From NCBI RefSeq assembly GCF_000195315.1, contig NC_015389.1:186001-250000 (forward strand): a stretch of 64,000 bases of DNA. Reading direction: 5' to 3'. The stretch comes from Coriobacterium glomerans PW2 (GTDB lineage: Bacteria > Actinomycetota > Coriobacteriia > Coriobacteriales > Coriobacteriaceae). The position numbers and the translations under genes were made by a program. The notes under the pieces were generated by a model, which was not told where the DNA came from, did no database searches, and saw only the letters and a list, made by a program, of their open reading frames with translations. Of the stretch, positions 51,935 through 60,657 are shown in pieces. Numbering within the stretch: position 1 is the stretch's first letter; each line of letters opens with the position of its first letter.

Positions 51935-52094
51935 CTGCCATGCGGGAGCAATCCATGGTATGAACGCGGATATCCACTCATTTCCGCTTCGGCCCGGCCA
52001 AGTGTGTTCCTGCTGACGTCGCGCATGTCTCCTCGGATTCGGGAAGCAATACCAAGTGATCCGCCTGCAACCTGCAAGCCGTTGATGCGCCGAT

Positions 52095-52119
52095 CTTCCT
52101 TGGGGAGCCACCGAGGAAG
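52095..52119 (-). repeat. Hairpin downstream of tRNA-Gln
   Basis: CTTCCTTGG and CCGAGGAAG form a 9-bp stem with one wobble pair. It lies about 33 bases downstream of the tRNA on the minus strand, but no U-tract follows on that strand. It may be a weak terminator. The rest of the 217-bp region 51935-52151 shows nothing I can name. Confidence 0.3.
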
Positions 52120-52151
52120 AAGATGAATGGCAGATTCGCATAGAATATCAT

Positions 52152-52225
52152 TGGCTGGGGCAGAGGGATTCGAACCCCCGTAGCTGGCACCAAAAACCAG
52201 AGTCCTGCCGCTGGACGATGCCCCA
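52152..52225 (-). tRNA. tRNA-Gln (anticodon TTG), CCA encoded
   Basis: On the minus strand the sequence folds as a cloverleaf: acceptor TGGGGCA/TGCCCCA, D-arm with CAGCGGCAGGA, anticodon stem CTGGT/GCCAG (closing G-T) with loop TTTTGGT giving anticodon TTG, and T-arm CGGGGGTTCGAATCCC(T)CT. The 3' end is G-CCA, so the CCA tail (52152-52154) is genomically encoded. Confidence 0.95.
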
Positions 52226-52274
52226 GTTCGCATATGGCTGCCGGCAGAGCCGACAGCACGGTGTACAAGTGTAC

Positions 52275-53180
52275 CTAATCGCTCATCGCATCGCAAACGC
52301 CGTCCAGAAGACGGACGGCGAGGGTCTGAGCATCGCCCGAGGTGAATGTGCCGTTGTATTTGGTCATCCCGGTGAGCTCGATGCGCAGGAACGCCGGACG
52401 CTCGGTTGCCGCAACATAGGCCGTCCGAATGCGCTGCGCAAGATTCGAGCTTTCTGCCAGTGTGATCGTTGCACGAGGTTCGCTGTCTGAAGGAAGCTCG
52501 TCGCTTGCGATCTCGAGCACCAAGTCGCAGTCAGCGGGTGTTTCGGAGTCGCAGAGGACCATGCCGCTTCCGTTCGTCGTCGCCGATGCGATGTTCCACA
52601 TCCGCGAGGCGACGTTGCGCGCGATGGGATCCTCGCCGATCACCGCGATGTGATATCGCTCGAGCACGCTTGCCGCGCGTGCGAACCCCGGCCGCGCATC
52701 GGTGTTGGCCGTCGAGGGCTTGCCCTTCCACACGTGGCGCAGACGATCGATGTAGCTGAAGGTGTCTTGAAACGCCATGCCATCTGCGAATAGTCCGACG
52801 TTCTCTTGAAACTGCTGGAGAGCGGCCTCGGTGTGAGGTCCGAAGTGGCTGTCGGCGCTGCCGCAGCTGAAACCGAGCGTGTTCAGAGCCGTCTGCAGTT
52901 CGCGGACATCGGCTCCGTGAAAATTCGGGAGCCTCAGGTAAAGGGTTCGATCGCCAAGCCTATATGAGGCATCGACGAGCTTGCTCCAGCATGCCATGTC
53001 GACCTGCTCGCCGTCAGGGAGAGCCTTGCTCTGACGAAACGAGCGAACGGCCCGCGCGGTGCTCGAGCCGAAACGCTGATCATCGAGCTCTGTGGCATCG
53101 ATCGCGTGTCCCAGCAGGACAAGGCGCGTCTGAACGTCCTCGACAGCAGGACCCTGCATTCCTGCGGTGATCGGCTCCAT
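52275..53180 (-). CDS. Peptidoglycan-binding protein with two PG_binding_1 repeats and an uncharacterised C-terminal domain
   Basis: A 301-residue protein without a signal peptide or membrane helix. Two peptidoglycan-binding repeats (about 5-65, GPAVEDVQTRLVLLG...FGSSTARAVRSFRQ; and 83-145, ADVRELQTALNTLGF...FGPHTEAALQQFQ) come first. A further region (about 165-301) with YHIAVIGEDPIARNVASRMWNIA, LVLEIASDELP and a final AQRIRTAYVAATERPAFLRIELTGMTKYNG resembles a worn N-acetylmuramoyl-L-alanine amidase fold, but I see no complete zinc site. AAGGAGGG precedes ATG 53180. It lies upstream of the tRNA on the same strand, with the polyprenyl synthase behind it. Confidence 0.7.
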   Translation of the reverse strand: MEPITAGMQGPAVEDVQTRLVLLGHAIDATELDDQRFGSSTARAVRSFRQSKALPDGEQVDMACWSKLVDASYRLGDRTLYLRLPNFHGADVRELQTALNTLGFSCGSADSHFGPHTEAALQQFQENVGLFADGMAFQDTFSYIDRLRHVWKGKPSTANTDARPGFARAASVLERYHIAVIGEDPIARNVASRMWNIASATTNGSGMVLCDSETPADCDLVLEIASDELPSDSEPRATITLAESSNLAQRIRTAYVAATERPAFLRIELTGMTKYNGTFTSGDAQTLAVRLLDGVCDAMSD

Positions 53181-53300
53181 CTGAATTCCCTCCTTGAAGG
53201 CTGGGCCGAATGCGGTTTCGCTCGGCGAGCCAGCCCCTGATGATCCTCTACAGTCTAGCAACTTCGCAACTGCGTGGATCGCCGTTCATGCAAAACACCG

Positions 53301-54410
53301 CTAACTGACTCGCTCGATAAAGAAATCCGCCATGGAGATGAACAGACGGCGGCACTCCGCGTCCAGCTCGATACCCGCCAGGGCGCGCTTCGCATGGGCG
53401 ATGAGCTCGACCGCGCGCTCGCTGGCGAAGGCAATCGAGTTCGTCTGTCGGAAGATCTCGACCGCACGCTCGAGAACCGCAGGATCTGTCGAGGCGGATT
53501 CGAGGATGTCGACCAGCTCATCATGGTAGGCGTCGTCAAGCAACGCATGCACGCAAATGAGCGTGCGCTTTCCCTGCGTGATATCGCTTCTGACATCTTT
53601 TCCGCCACCATCGAGCGGCTGAAGGTTGATCAGATCATCTTGAATCTGAAACGCCAGACCGCAGGCCAGACCGAACGAGCGCAGTCCCTCCACCTGGACC
53701 TCGCATCCTCCGCCGGCGATGGCGCCGCATGCGAGCGGGACCGCACCGCTGTACCAAGCGGTCTTGCGCGTTGCCATGTCGAGGTAATCCTCTACCGTGA
53801 GATCATATCGGGCGTCTCGCGCCCACCCGAGATCAAGCGCTTGACCCTCGATCGTGCGTCGCGTCATTTCGACAAGTTCCCGCAGAAGCCTGATCTTGAG
53901 TTCGTCTCCAAGGTTCGCATCATCGAGAACGGCAGCCGTCATAGATATGAGCTCGAGATCCCCGCAGTTGATCGCTATTCCCTCGCCTTCGGTGACATGC
54001 AGACAGGGCGCCCCTCGTCTCGTATTGCCGCGATCGGCGATGTCATCATGTATGAGCGCTGCGGACTGAAAGTGCTCGATCGCCGTCGCCACATCGAGCG
54101 CGGCGGCGGCGTCGCCTCCGACGGCGCGCGCCGCGAGCATGCAGATGAGCGGACGATGTCGCTTGCCCCCGTTGCGCGAGAACCGAGCGAGGGGGGCATA
54201 GAGATACGCGTCGATATCGGCGCGATCGGTCCGATCGCAGAAGAAATCAGCGATCCTGCGCTCGAGGTCTTGATGCTCGGCGGCGAGGAAATCGGCAAAC
54301 GAGGTGGACACGGGTACTGCTTTCTGCGTGGCGAGAAGTCGAGACAAAGATGCTATTCGGTGCCGAAGCCCTCTGGGTTGGCCGATTGCCATCTCCATGA
54401 GTCTCGGCAC
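53301..54410 (-). CDS. Polyprenyl synthetase (trans-prenyltransferase)
   Basis: A prenyl diphosphate synthase condensing allylic diphosphates with IPP. Both Asp-rich motifs are visible: IHDDIADRG (DDxxD) after FQSAALI, and FQIQDDLIN (DDxxN). GGKRHRPLICML and TRKTAWYSGAVPLACGAIAGG are typical. It may make GGPP or a longer chain for undecaprenyl-type or quinone lipids. Chain length is not decided. The start is uncertain. The frame runs to GTG 54410 inside galE, but family similarity begins near residue 35, and TTG 54347 or GTG 54308 just after the galE stop are likely alternatives, giving about 335-349 residues. Confidence 0.85.
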   Translation of the reverse strand: MPRLMEMAIGQPRGLRHRIASLSRLLATQKAVPVSTSFADFLAAEHQDLERRIADFFCDRTDRADIDAYLYAPLARFSRNGGKRHRPLICMLAARAVGGDAAAALDVATAIEHFQSAALIHDDIADRGNTRRGAPCLHVTEGEGIAINCGDLELISMTAAVLDDANLGDELKIRLLRELVEMTRRTIEGQALDLGWARDARYDLTVEDYLDMATRKTAWYSGAVPLACGAIAGGGCEVQVEGLRSFGLACGLAFQIQDDLINLQPLDGGGKDVRSDITQGKRTLICVHALLDDAYHDELVDILESASTDPAVLERAVEIFRQTNSIAFASERAVELIAHAKRALAGIELDAECRRLFISMADFFIERVS

Positions 54411-55411
54411 ATGTCATCGAGATCATAGCGGGCGCGCCAGCCGAGCACGCGCTGCGCCTTCGAGGCGTCGCACCAGTTGGCGGCGATGTCTCCGGCGCGG
54501 CGCGGACAGATGCGATAGGGCAGCTTCCGTCCGCACGCGCCCTCGAAGGCATGAATGACATCGAGTACCGACGATCCGGTGCCCGTGCCCAAGTTGAACA
54601 CGTTCACCTCGGATCTTCCCTTCATCCAACCGAGCGCGCAGACATGCCCGCGAGCCAGATCGACGACGTGGATGTAGTCGCGCACACCGGTTCCATCCGG
54701 GGTCGGATAATCGTCACCAAAGACCTGCACGGCGTCTCGCTTGCCGACGGCGACCTGAGCGACGTAGGGCACCAGATTGTTCGGAATCCCCTTGGGGTCC
54801 TCACCGATCAGGCCCGAGGGGTGCGCGCCGATCGGGTTGAAGTAGCGCAAGAGCACGATATTCCATGCGGGATCCGACGTATGCAGATCCGTCAGGATCT
54901 GCTCGATCATCCACTTCGTCCATCCATAGGGATTTGTCGCGGGCTTCTTCGGATCGAGTTCGGTGACGGGTGGATGATCCGGATCCCCGTAGACGGTCGA
55001 GGAGCTTGAGAAGATGATCGAAGTGCATCCGTGCGCTCGCATGACATCGCAGAGCACCAAGGTGCTGCCGATGTTGTTCCGATAATACTCAAGCGGCTTC
55101 TCGACGCTCTCGCCCACCGCCTTGAAACCAGCGAAGTGAATGACGCCATCGATGTCCTGGTTGGAGAAGATGCGTTCCATCGCATCGCGATCGGCAACAT
55201 CTGACTCATAGAATGTCAGGTTCTGCGAAGCGCTGGGACCTGCGATCTGTTTGATGCGCTCGATGGCCACCCGGCTCGCGTTCGACAGGTCGTCCACGAT
55301 CACGACACGGTATCCGCATGCGAGCAGCTCCACTGCCGTGTGCGATCCGATGAACCCGGCTCCACCTGTCACAAGGATGCAGCCCTCAGAGGGGCTCTGC
55401 TCAGCTGCCAT
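54353..55411 (-). CDS. galE: UDP-glucose 4-epimerase
   Basis: A 352-residue SDR enzyme interconverting UDP-glucose and UDP-galactose (or the GlcNAc forms) for envelope sugars. NAD loop VTGGAGFIGSHTAVEL, the active-site pair Ser-Ser-Ser...YGWTKWM (Tyr-x3-Lys), the NPIGAHPSGLIGEDP segment and the YVHVVDLARGHV-type motif (here YIHVVDLARGHV) are present. GGAGAGGAG precedes the ATG. The next gene on this strand, the prenyl synthase, overlaps it or starts just after its stop, so the two are probably co-transcribed. Confidence 0.96.
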   Translation of the reverse strand: MAAEQSPSEGCILVTGGAGFIGSHTAVELLACGYRVVIVDDLSNASRVAIERIKQIAGPSASQNLTFYESDVADRDAMERIFSNQDIDGVIHFAGFKAVGESVEKPLEYYRNNIGSTLVLCDVMRAHGCTSIIFSSSSTVYGDPDHPPVTELDPKKPATNPYGWTKWMIEQILTDLHTSDPAWNIVLLRYFNPIGAHPSGLIGEDPKGIPNNLVPYVAQVAVGKRDAVQVFGDDYPTPDGTGVRDYIHVVDLARGHVCALGWMKGRSEVNVFNLGTGTGSSVLDVIHAFEGACGRKLPYRICPRRAGDIAANWCDASKAQRVLGWRARYDLDDMCRDSWRWQSANPEGFGTE

Positions 55412-55656
55412 GGTTCTCCTCTCCGTGAAGACACGCGACGAGAGGGTCGTTGCGCGTCGTCGATTGCTCGAAGTATAGCGTATCTTGTGCCGGAGCCGCT
55501 CAGAGCGAATCGCTGCGATGCGGCGATTGATGTTCGGCTATCATGAAAACAACAAGATCGACGCTTCGTGAAGATTTTCCCCTGCTGCGAGAATTGCGCT
55601 ATCCTGATCCCATGACCATGGGACGACATAAACACGCAGCATCAAACGGAGTTCAT

Positions 55657-56898
55657 ATGTTCCACTGCATCGGACCGAAGTCTTGGACCGGGCGGCAACA
55701 TCCCGAATCGGGAAATACACCGCCACGTGTCACTTCCGTCAAATCTATCACGCGCCGATCCGCCATGCGCGCTCTCGTCGGCTTGACCGCCTCGGCGCTG
55801 TTGCTCGGCAGCCCCGTTCAGGCGCTTGCGGAGCCCTCGGCCAGCAAGGAGACACTCGACAAGCTCGGTGACGCCGAGTCCCAGCTCGCTTCCGTTCAAG
55901 CGAAACTCGACGAGATCGCCGCGCACTACCAGCAGCTCGCCAAGGCCCAGGACGAAACGCTCTCCCAGATCGAGCAGACGCAGGCCGAGATCGAAAGCAA
56001 GCAGGCCGAGATCGAAAGCAAGCAGGCCGAGCTCAAGGCGAAGCGAGCGGTGCTCTCCGAGCGCGTGTCAGCGAGCTATAAGACCAGGGGCAACGACGCG
56101 CTGGCGCTCCTGCTGTCATCGGCCTCGTTCGAGGACCTGATCTCCAACGCCTACTATCTCGACGCCATGAACCAGCGGGACCACGACGCCATCGCCGAGG
56201 TGCAAAAGATCGAGCGGGAGCTGGATCGCGAGAAGAGCGAGCTCGAGGGCAAGAAATCCGAACTCGAGGATCTGCGCGACAAGCAGGCTCAGCAGCTCGC
56301 CGCGGCCCAGGCGGATCAGGCTCAGGTTCAGACCGTGCTCGATAGCGCCAGCGCCGAGGTCAAAGATCTCATGGCACAGCGCGACGCCGAGATCATGGCT
56401 GCCGCACAGGCGGAAGCCGAGAAGAAGCGACTGGACGCGCTGGCGCACGCCAACGTCACGCCACCGCCAGCCCCGACCGGCGGTGCCGGTCAGGGTGTCG
56501 ACGGGTTGAGCGGGGCGCAGAGCCGTGTGCTGAATTCCTGCAACAGCACGCCGTGTCCCGGAGCGAGTCTATGTGCGGCGTGGGTATCCAACGTATTCCA
56601 GAACGCGGGTTTGGGCTCGGTGAGCGGCAACGCGAACGATATGTACTCGCGGTGGTGCACGAGCTCCAACAAGGACAGCCTGAAAGTTGGCATGATCGTC
56701 GCCGTCTCCACGTACACGAAGACCACGGCCGGGCGCACCTACGGACATGTGGGCATCTACGTCGGCAACAATCAGATCATGGAGAGCATCGGCTATATCC
56801 ATCTCAACGATTTGAACAGCTGGATAGCCTACTACGGGGATACCGTGACGCCGCGTTGGGGATGGGCGAACGGCATCGATCTCAGCACGCGGGGCTAG
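55657..56898 (+). CDS. Secreted CHAP/NlpC-type peptidoglycan hydrolase with coiled coil
   Basis: A 413-residue exported wall hydrolase. The N-terminus has a long basic n-region, a hydrophobic core MRALVGLTASALLLG and a cleavage-type ALA before EPSASK. Residues about 65-270 form a long coiled coil rich in Glu, Gln, Lys and Ala, like the FtsX-regulated PcsB/CwlO hydrolases. A Ser/Pro-rich linker follows, then a catalytic Cys306 in SLCAAWVSNVF and His364 in YGHVGIYVG. The coiled coil contains a perfect 21-bp duplication coding QAEIESK (55981-56022). GGAG precedes ATG 55657. It is divergent from galE. Confidence 0.85.
   Translation: MFHCIGPKSWTGRQHPESGNTPPRVTSVKSITRRSAMRALVGLTASALLLGSPVQALAEPSASKETLDKLGDAESQLASVQAKLDEIAAHYQQLAKAQDETLSQIEQTQAEIESKQAEIESKQAELKAKRAVLSERVSASYKTRGNDALALLLSSASFEDLISNAYYLDAMNQRDHDAIAEVQKIERELDREKSELEGKKSELEDLRDKQAQQLAAAQADQAQVQTVLDSASAEVKDLMAQRDAEIMAAAQAEAEKKRLDALAHANVTPPPAPTGGAGQGVDGLSGAQSRVLNSCNSTPCPGASLCAAWVSNVFQNAGLGSVSGNANDMYSRWCTSSNKDSLKVGMIVAVSTYTKTTAGRTYGHVGIYVGNNQIMESIGYIHLNDLNSWIAYYGDTVTPRWGWANGIDLSTRG
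55981..56031 (+). repeat. 21-bp tandem repeat within the hydrolase coiled coil
   Basis: The unit encoding Q-A-E-I-E-S-K occurs twice exactly (55981-56001 and 56002-56022) and begins a third time (CAGGCCGAG, 56023-56031). Seven residues equal one coiled-coil heptad, so gain or loss of units keeps the register. Confidence 0.9.
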
Positions 56899-57027
56899 TC
56901 GCGCGGAATCGAGCTCAGCGAGCACCATCGTCGGCAATCGGCGTGATATCCGGATCTGTATTGCTCTCTGCACGGAGTTGAGCGCCCGGAGGGCCCCCGT
57001 GAGCGCGATGTCTTGGATGCGGTCACG

Positions 57028-57834
57028 CTACCGGAAAAAACCTGCAGCGATGAGCGCCGCGATGTAGATGATCAGGACGCCCAGAGCGCTTCCGTCATGA
57101 CGGGGGTCGAAGCGCATGACATGATAGTGCGTGCGATCCCGTCCACCCAGGTAGCAACGGGCATCCATAGCTTTTCCGAGGTTCTCCGCGTGGCGCAGCG
57201 CGCCGGCGAACAGAGGCACGAGCAGCGGGATGCTCGATCGCACGTAGCCAAGCGCGCTTCTGTTCTCGAGGTCGGCTCCCCGCGCGGTCTGCGCGGTGAT
57301 GATGTCGTCTGCTTCCTGCGCGATCGTGGGCACGAAGCGCAAGGCTATGGACAAAGTGAACATCGTTCGGCTCACCGGCATGCCGATGCGCTCGAGCGGC
57401 CTGAGCAGTCGCTCTGCGGCGTCGGTGAGCACGATCGGCTGCGTTGTGAACATAAGCAGCGATCCCGCGATCAGCAGAAAGATGAGTCTCATCGTATACA
57501 GGATGGCTGCGGAGACGCCATCTGAGTAGATGCGTATGGGACCAGCGACGATCAAAAGATCTCCGGTTCTGGCAAAGAACAGGTTGATGACCGAGGTGAG
57601 CACGAAAAAGAGCACGAGAGGTCGCAGCTGAGCGAGCAGGCGGCCGACGGGCACGTGCGCCGCCGCTATGGCGCTGGCGATGAGGATCCCGGCAAGAAGG
57701 AGCGTGACACCGTTCGATATGAACAGGCAGCTCGCCATGAACACGATGGCGAAGATCAGTTTCACACGCGGATCCATGGAGTGGACCGGTGAGACAGCCG
57801 AATAGTAGCGGCCGATGTCAACGCGCAAGGCCAT
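57028..57834 (-). CDS. ecfT: ECF transporter transmembrane subunit EcfT
   Basis: A 268-residue membrane subunit that couples the ATPases to the substrate-binding S component. It has about five helices and the two cytoplasmic Ala-Arg-Gly-type motifs: QTARGADLENR and the second, MDARCYLGGRDR. GGAGGTG precedes the ATG, which lies inside the stop region of the fused ATPase gene (17-bp overlap). It is the last gene of the riboflavin operon on this strand. Confidence 0.92.
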   Translation of the reverse strand: MALRVDIGRYYSAVSPVHSMDPRVKLIFAIVFMASCLFISNGVTLLLAGILIASAIAAAHVPVGRLLAQLRPLVLFFVLTSVINLFFARTGDLLIVAGPIRIYSDGVSAAILYTMRLIFLLIAGSLLMFTTQPIVLTDAAERLLRPLERIGMPVSRTMFTLSIALRFVPTIAQEADDIITAQTARGADLENRSALGYVRSSIPLLVPLFAGALRHAENLGKAMDARCYLGGRDRTHYHVMRFDPRHDGSALGVLIIYIAALIAAGFFR

Positions 57835-59629
57835 AAGACACCTCCGTCATCAGCTCGCTCAAGGTCAGCGCATCAGCGATGCCGTGAGCCCCGTGAGCTC
57901 TGAGCGACCGTGAGAAGCCGAGAGCCGCGGGCGCGCCGAGTCCGAGATCCCGCTCGGTGAAAACACGCTTGGGCGTGCCCTGCTCGCAGCGTTTACCCTC
58001 TCTGAGCACGATGACCTCATCGGCGAGCTCTGCGGCGTCATCCATGGAATGGGTAACGAGGAGCAGCGTGGTGCCTCGTGCCTTCAGTTCCGAGACAAGC
58101 TTTCGCATGCGCGCCCGCCCTCGCGGATCGAGTCCCGCCATCGGTTCATCGAGCACCAACATCGACGAGCGCAGGGCGAGAACACCTGCGATTGCAACCG
58201 AACGCTGCTGTCCACCCGACAGGGCGAACGGCGAGCGTCCAAGCAAGCCCTCCCAGTCCTCGAGGCCGACTGCCTCAAGCGCCGCGCGCACGCGGTCGTC
58301 GACCTCGCTGTCGGCCAGGTGCAGGTTGCGCGGACCGAATGCGACGTCCTCATACACGGTCTCGGCGAACAGCTGTCTTTCGGGAAATTGAGAGATGTAG
58401 CCGATCTGCTGTCGCAGCACGCCGCGCTGAGCGAGATCGGTCGTATCGATTCCGCCTACGCGCACCGTTCCGACCAGAGGGACCTTGAGCGCGCAGGCGA
58501 GTTCGATACAGGTGGACTTGCCCGCGCCCGTGCGGCCGATCAGGGCGGTCAGGCTACCGGGCTCGACGGAGAAGCTCACATCGTCCAAGGCGAGTGGAGC
58601 GCGCAAAGAGGATGCAGCGCGTCGCCACAGGCGCAGCCGTCGTCTTCGTGGATCGCGAGGCCTCTCATAGGAGAAGGAGACATGATCGAACTCGATCGCC
58701 GGCCTCGCACCGCATGATGCGAAACGATCGGAGGCTCCCGTCTGCTCCCGCCCCTCCGCGATCGTCTGGGATTCTTCCGAGCAGGTGGTGCCGAGTAGCG
58801 GCGCGATCGATCCGGCCAGGTTCTCGAGATCCATGGTGAAGGGGACATCGAGACCGAGTCGCTCCAGCCCATCGAGAACCTTGATCGCGAAGGGAAGCTC
58901 GAGACCGAGCGCGGTGATCTTCTGGCGATGCGAAAAGACCTCTTCCGGTGTGCCATCGAGAGTGATGCGGCCGTGGTCGAGCACGATAGCGCGATCGGCC
59001 GCGATCGCCTCATCCATGAAATGGGTGACGTGCACGACGGTGATCCCCCGCGCGCTCAGTGCTTCGATGATGTCCCGTATCGCCAGCCGTCCGTCGCCAT
59101 CCAGCATCGCTGATGGTTCATCGAGCAGGAGCAACTCGGGATTCATCGCGAGCGCCCCGGCTACGGCGACACGCTGTCTCTGGCCCCCGGACAGGTCGGA
59201 CGGATCGGCTTGGGCCAGGGTCGACATATCGACCGCGTCGAGTGCCGAGTCCACGCGCTGCACGATTTCAGGTTGCGGGACCCCCAGGTTCTCAGGCCCG
59301 AATGCGACGTCATCGGCTACGATGCTCGTAACCATCTGATCGTCTGGATGCTGGAAGACCATGGCCGCCCGGCGTCTGATAGCCATGGCGCCGCAGGTGT
59401 CGGTCGCGGATATGCCGAAGACGCGAACACTGCCCCTGGTCGGAACAAGCAGGGCGTTCATCAGCTGGATCAGCGTCGACTTGCCCGAGCCGTTGGCGCC
59501 GAGCACGCATACGTGCTCGCCCGCACGGATGTCGAGTGAGATCCCGTCAAGGACCTCACCGGCAGCGTCGGTGTCGCCGCCGTACCTGAAGCAGACATCG
59601 CGCAGACTTATCTGAGGCTTTTCTGACAT
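57818..59629 (-). CDS. ECF transporter ATPase, EcfA1-EcfA2 fusion
   Basis: A 603-residue protein with two complete ABC ATPase domains joined. The first has Walker A GANGSGKST (44-52), signature LSGGQRQRVA and Walker B LLLLDEP. The second has Walker A GRTGAGKST (365-373), signature LSGGQQRSVA and Walker B MLVLDEP. A low-complexity linker with an Arg-rich patch (about 285-345) separates them. One chain thus replaces the usual EcfA and EcfA' heterodimer. ATG 59629 begins where similarity begins. It lacks a clear ribosome site and lies 17 bp after ribU, so it is probably coupled to it. A longer open frame upstream runs through ribU and is not coding. Confidence 0.92.
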   Translation of the reverse strand: MSEKPQISLRDVCFRYGGDTDAAGEVLDGISLDIRAGEHVCVLGANGSGKSTLIQLMNALLVPTRGSVRVFGISATDTCGAMAIRRRAAMVFQHPDDQMVTSIVADDVAFGPENLGVPQPEIVQRVDSALDAVDMSTLAQADPSDLSGGQRQRVAVAGALAMNPELLLLDEPSAMLDGDGRLAIRDIIEALSARGITVVHVTHFMDEAIAADRAIVLDHGRITLDGTPEEVFSHRQKITALGLELPFAIKVLDGLERLGLDVPFTMDLENLAGSIAPLLGTTCSEESQTIAEGREQTGASDRFASCGARPAIEFDHVSFSYERPRDPRRRRLRLWRRAASSLRAPLALDDVSFSVEPGSLTALIGRTGAGKSTCIELACALKVPLVGTVRVGGIDTTDLAQRGVLRQQIGYISQFPERQLFAETVYEDVAFGPRNLHLADSEVDDRVRAALEAVGLEDWEGLLGRSPFALSGGQQRSVAIAGVLALRSSMLVLDEPMAGLDPRGRARMRKLVSELKARGTTLLLVTHSMDDAAELADEVIVLREGKRCEQGTPKRVFTERDLGLGAPAALGFSRSLRAHGAHGIADALTLSELMTEVSYGLAR

Positions 59630-59646
59630 GGCTGAGGTGGTGCGTA

Positions 59647-60204
59647 CTAGCGAGGTGTCGAGCCGTCGCGCTGATCGAGCGAGTGCAGCGCAGCCATGCT
59701 GGATTTGAGCAGCATCTGAGCAGCGAGGACATGGAGCGTCATTTTGATCAGGTTGAAAGGCAGAAGAAATGGGATGATCATGGTCGCGACGTCTCGCATC
59801 GAAAACACAGGATAGTACAGCGGAGTGATCACGAGATTGAGAGCACATGACGCTGTGATCGAGATGACGGCACCGATCAGCATGCCAGCAAGCGAGCCGG
59901 CGCGTCCTCGATGGCGGTTGTAGATGAACCCTGCCGGAATGACGAGACATGAGGTTGAGACCATGCCCATGATCGCGCCGAACGGACCGGTGAACAGGCG
60001 CGGAATCCACGATATGATGGCGGTCGCAGCACCGAGCCGAGGCCCGAACGCACATGCTGCGATCAGGCAGACTATGCCGGATGGATCGTACATGAGCCAC
60101 GGCATCGCAGGGATGATCGGAATCTGGACAAAGCTCAACAGCAGAGATGCGGCTGTGAACAGGGCGGTGATCGCGATTCTTCTCGTGTTTTCGGGATGGT
60201 TCAT
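59647..60204 (-). CDS. ribU: Riboflavin ECF transporter substrate-binding subunit
   Basis: A 185-residue S component with about six helices that binds its vitamin in the membrane. The N-terminal RRIAITALFTAASLLLSFVQIPIIPAMPWLMYDPSGI segment fits the RibU group. The identification as riboflavin-specific rests mainly on the FMN riboswitch directly upstream in the same transcript. GGAGA lies about 11 bases before ATG 60204. It is followed by the fused ATPase and ecfT, so the whole importer is one operon. Confidence 0.85.
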   Translation of the reverse strand: MNHPENTRRIAITALFTAASLLLSFVQIPIIPAMPWLMYDPSGIVCLIAACAFGPRLGAATAIISWIPRLFTGPFGAIMGMVSTSCLVIPAGFIYNRHRGRAGSLAGMLIGAVISITASCALNLVITPLYYPVFSMRDVATMIIPFLLPFNLIKMTLHVLAAQMLLKSSMAALHSLDQRDGSTPR

Positions 60205-60218
60205 AAGAACATGTCTCC

Positions 60219-60352
60219 GTTTCTCTCATCCGGACTGTACCGTCGGCTCCGGACTTGCACCGGATCAGCCACCTGCGTGGGTCGCGGGCTTCCGAGAGGG
60301 CGCGGCGCGCCTCACCCCAGTTACCGCCGGTAGGGAATCTCACCCGACCTTG
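60219..60352 (-). ncRNA. FMN riboswitch (RFN element)
   Basis: On the minus strand the hallmark blocks of the RFN element occur in order: GTGAGATTCCCTACCGGCGGTAA, GCCCGCGA, ATCCGGTGCAAGTCCGGAGCCGACGGT and AGTCCGGATGAGAGAAAC. The 3' end is 14 bases before the ribU start codon. That proximity, and the absence of a terminator stem with a U-tract, suggest control of translation initiation, with riboflavin/FMN repressing uptake. A weak -10 (TATATG) lies upstream near 60375. Confidence 0.96.
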
Positions 60353-60481
60353 AAACTACGTGACGAAGCATATACCCTATTTCGAGCGGCGTCTACCCGG
60401 TCGGGCAATCCGGGCGCGGACGAGGCACTCATGAAGAGCGCTTCGATGCGGCTCGGCTTGGTGGCGGTCCCTCACATCCTG

Positions 60482-60490
60482 TGCTAGATT
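60482..60490 (+). promoter_or_regulatory. Extended -10 element before murB
   Basis: TGCTAGATT resembles the extended -10 sequences seen at 12109 and 19551. It lies 168 bp before the murB start. No -35 at proper spacing is seen. Confidence 0.3.
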
Positions 60491-60657
60491 GATCGCGAGC
60501 CCACCTGTGAACCAAGGAGACAGCGTGTCCGATTCATCCCAGATCAACCAGCTGACCGCCAGCGAGGACGATATGGACCGCCCCTGCGGCAATCGTTTGC
60601 CAGACGAGCATCGAAGCCCGCTCGCTCGGCTATGCAGTCGATCTCAGGGACTCCGTC

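Noticed and set aside
59647-60343. Long open frame extending the fused ECF ATPase upstream through ribU and the FMN riboswitch
   Set aside because: The extra 238 residues are out of frame with ribU, of Arg/His/Ser-rich non-protein-like composition, and cross a structured riboswitch. ABC similarity starts at ATG 59629.
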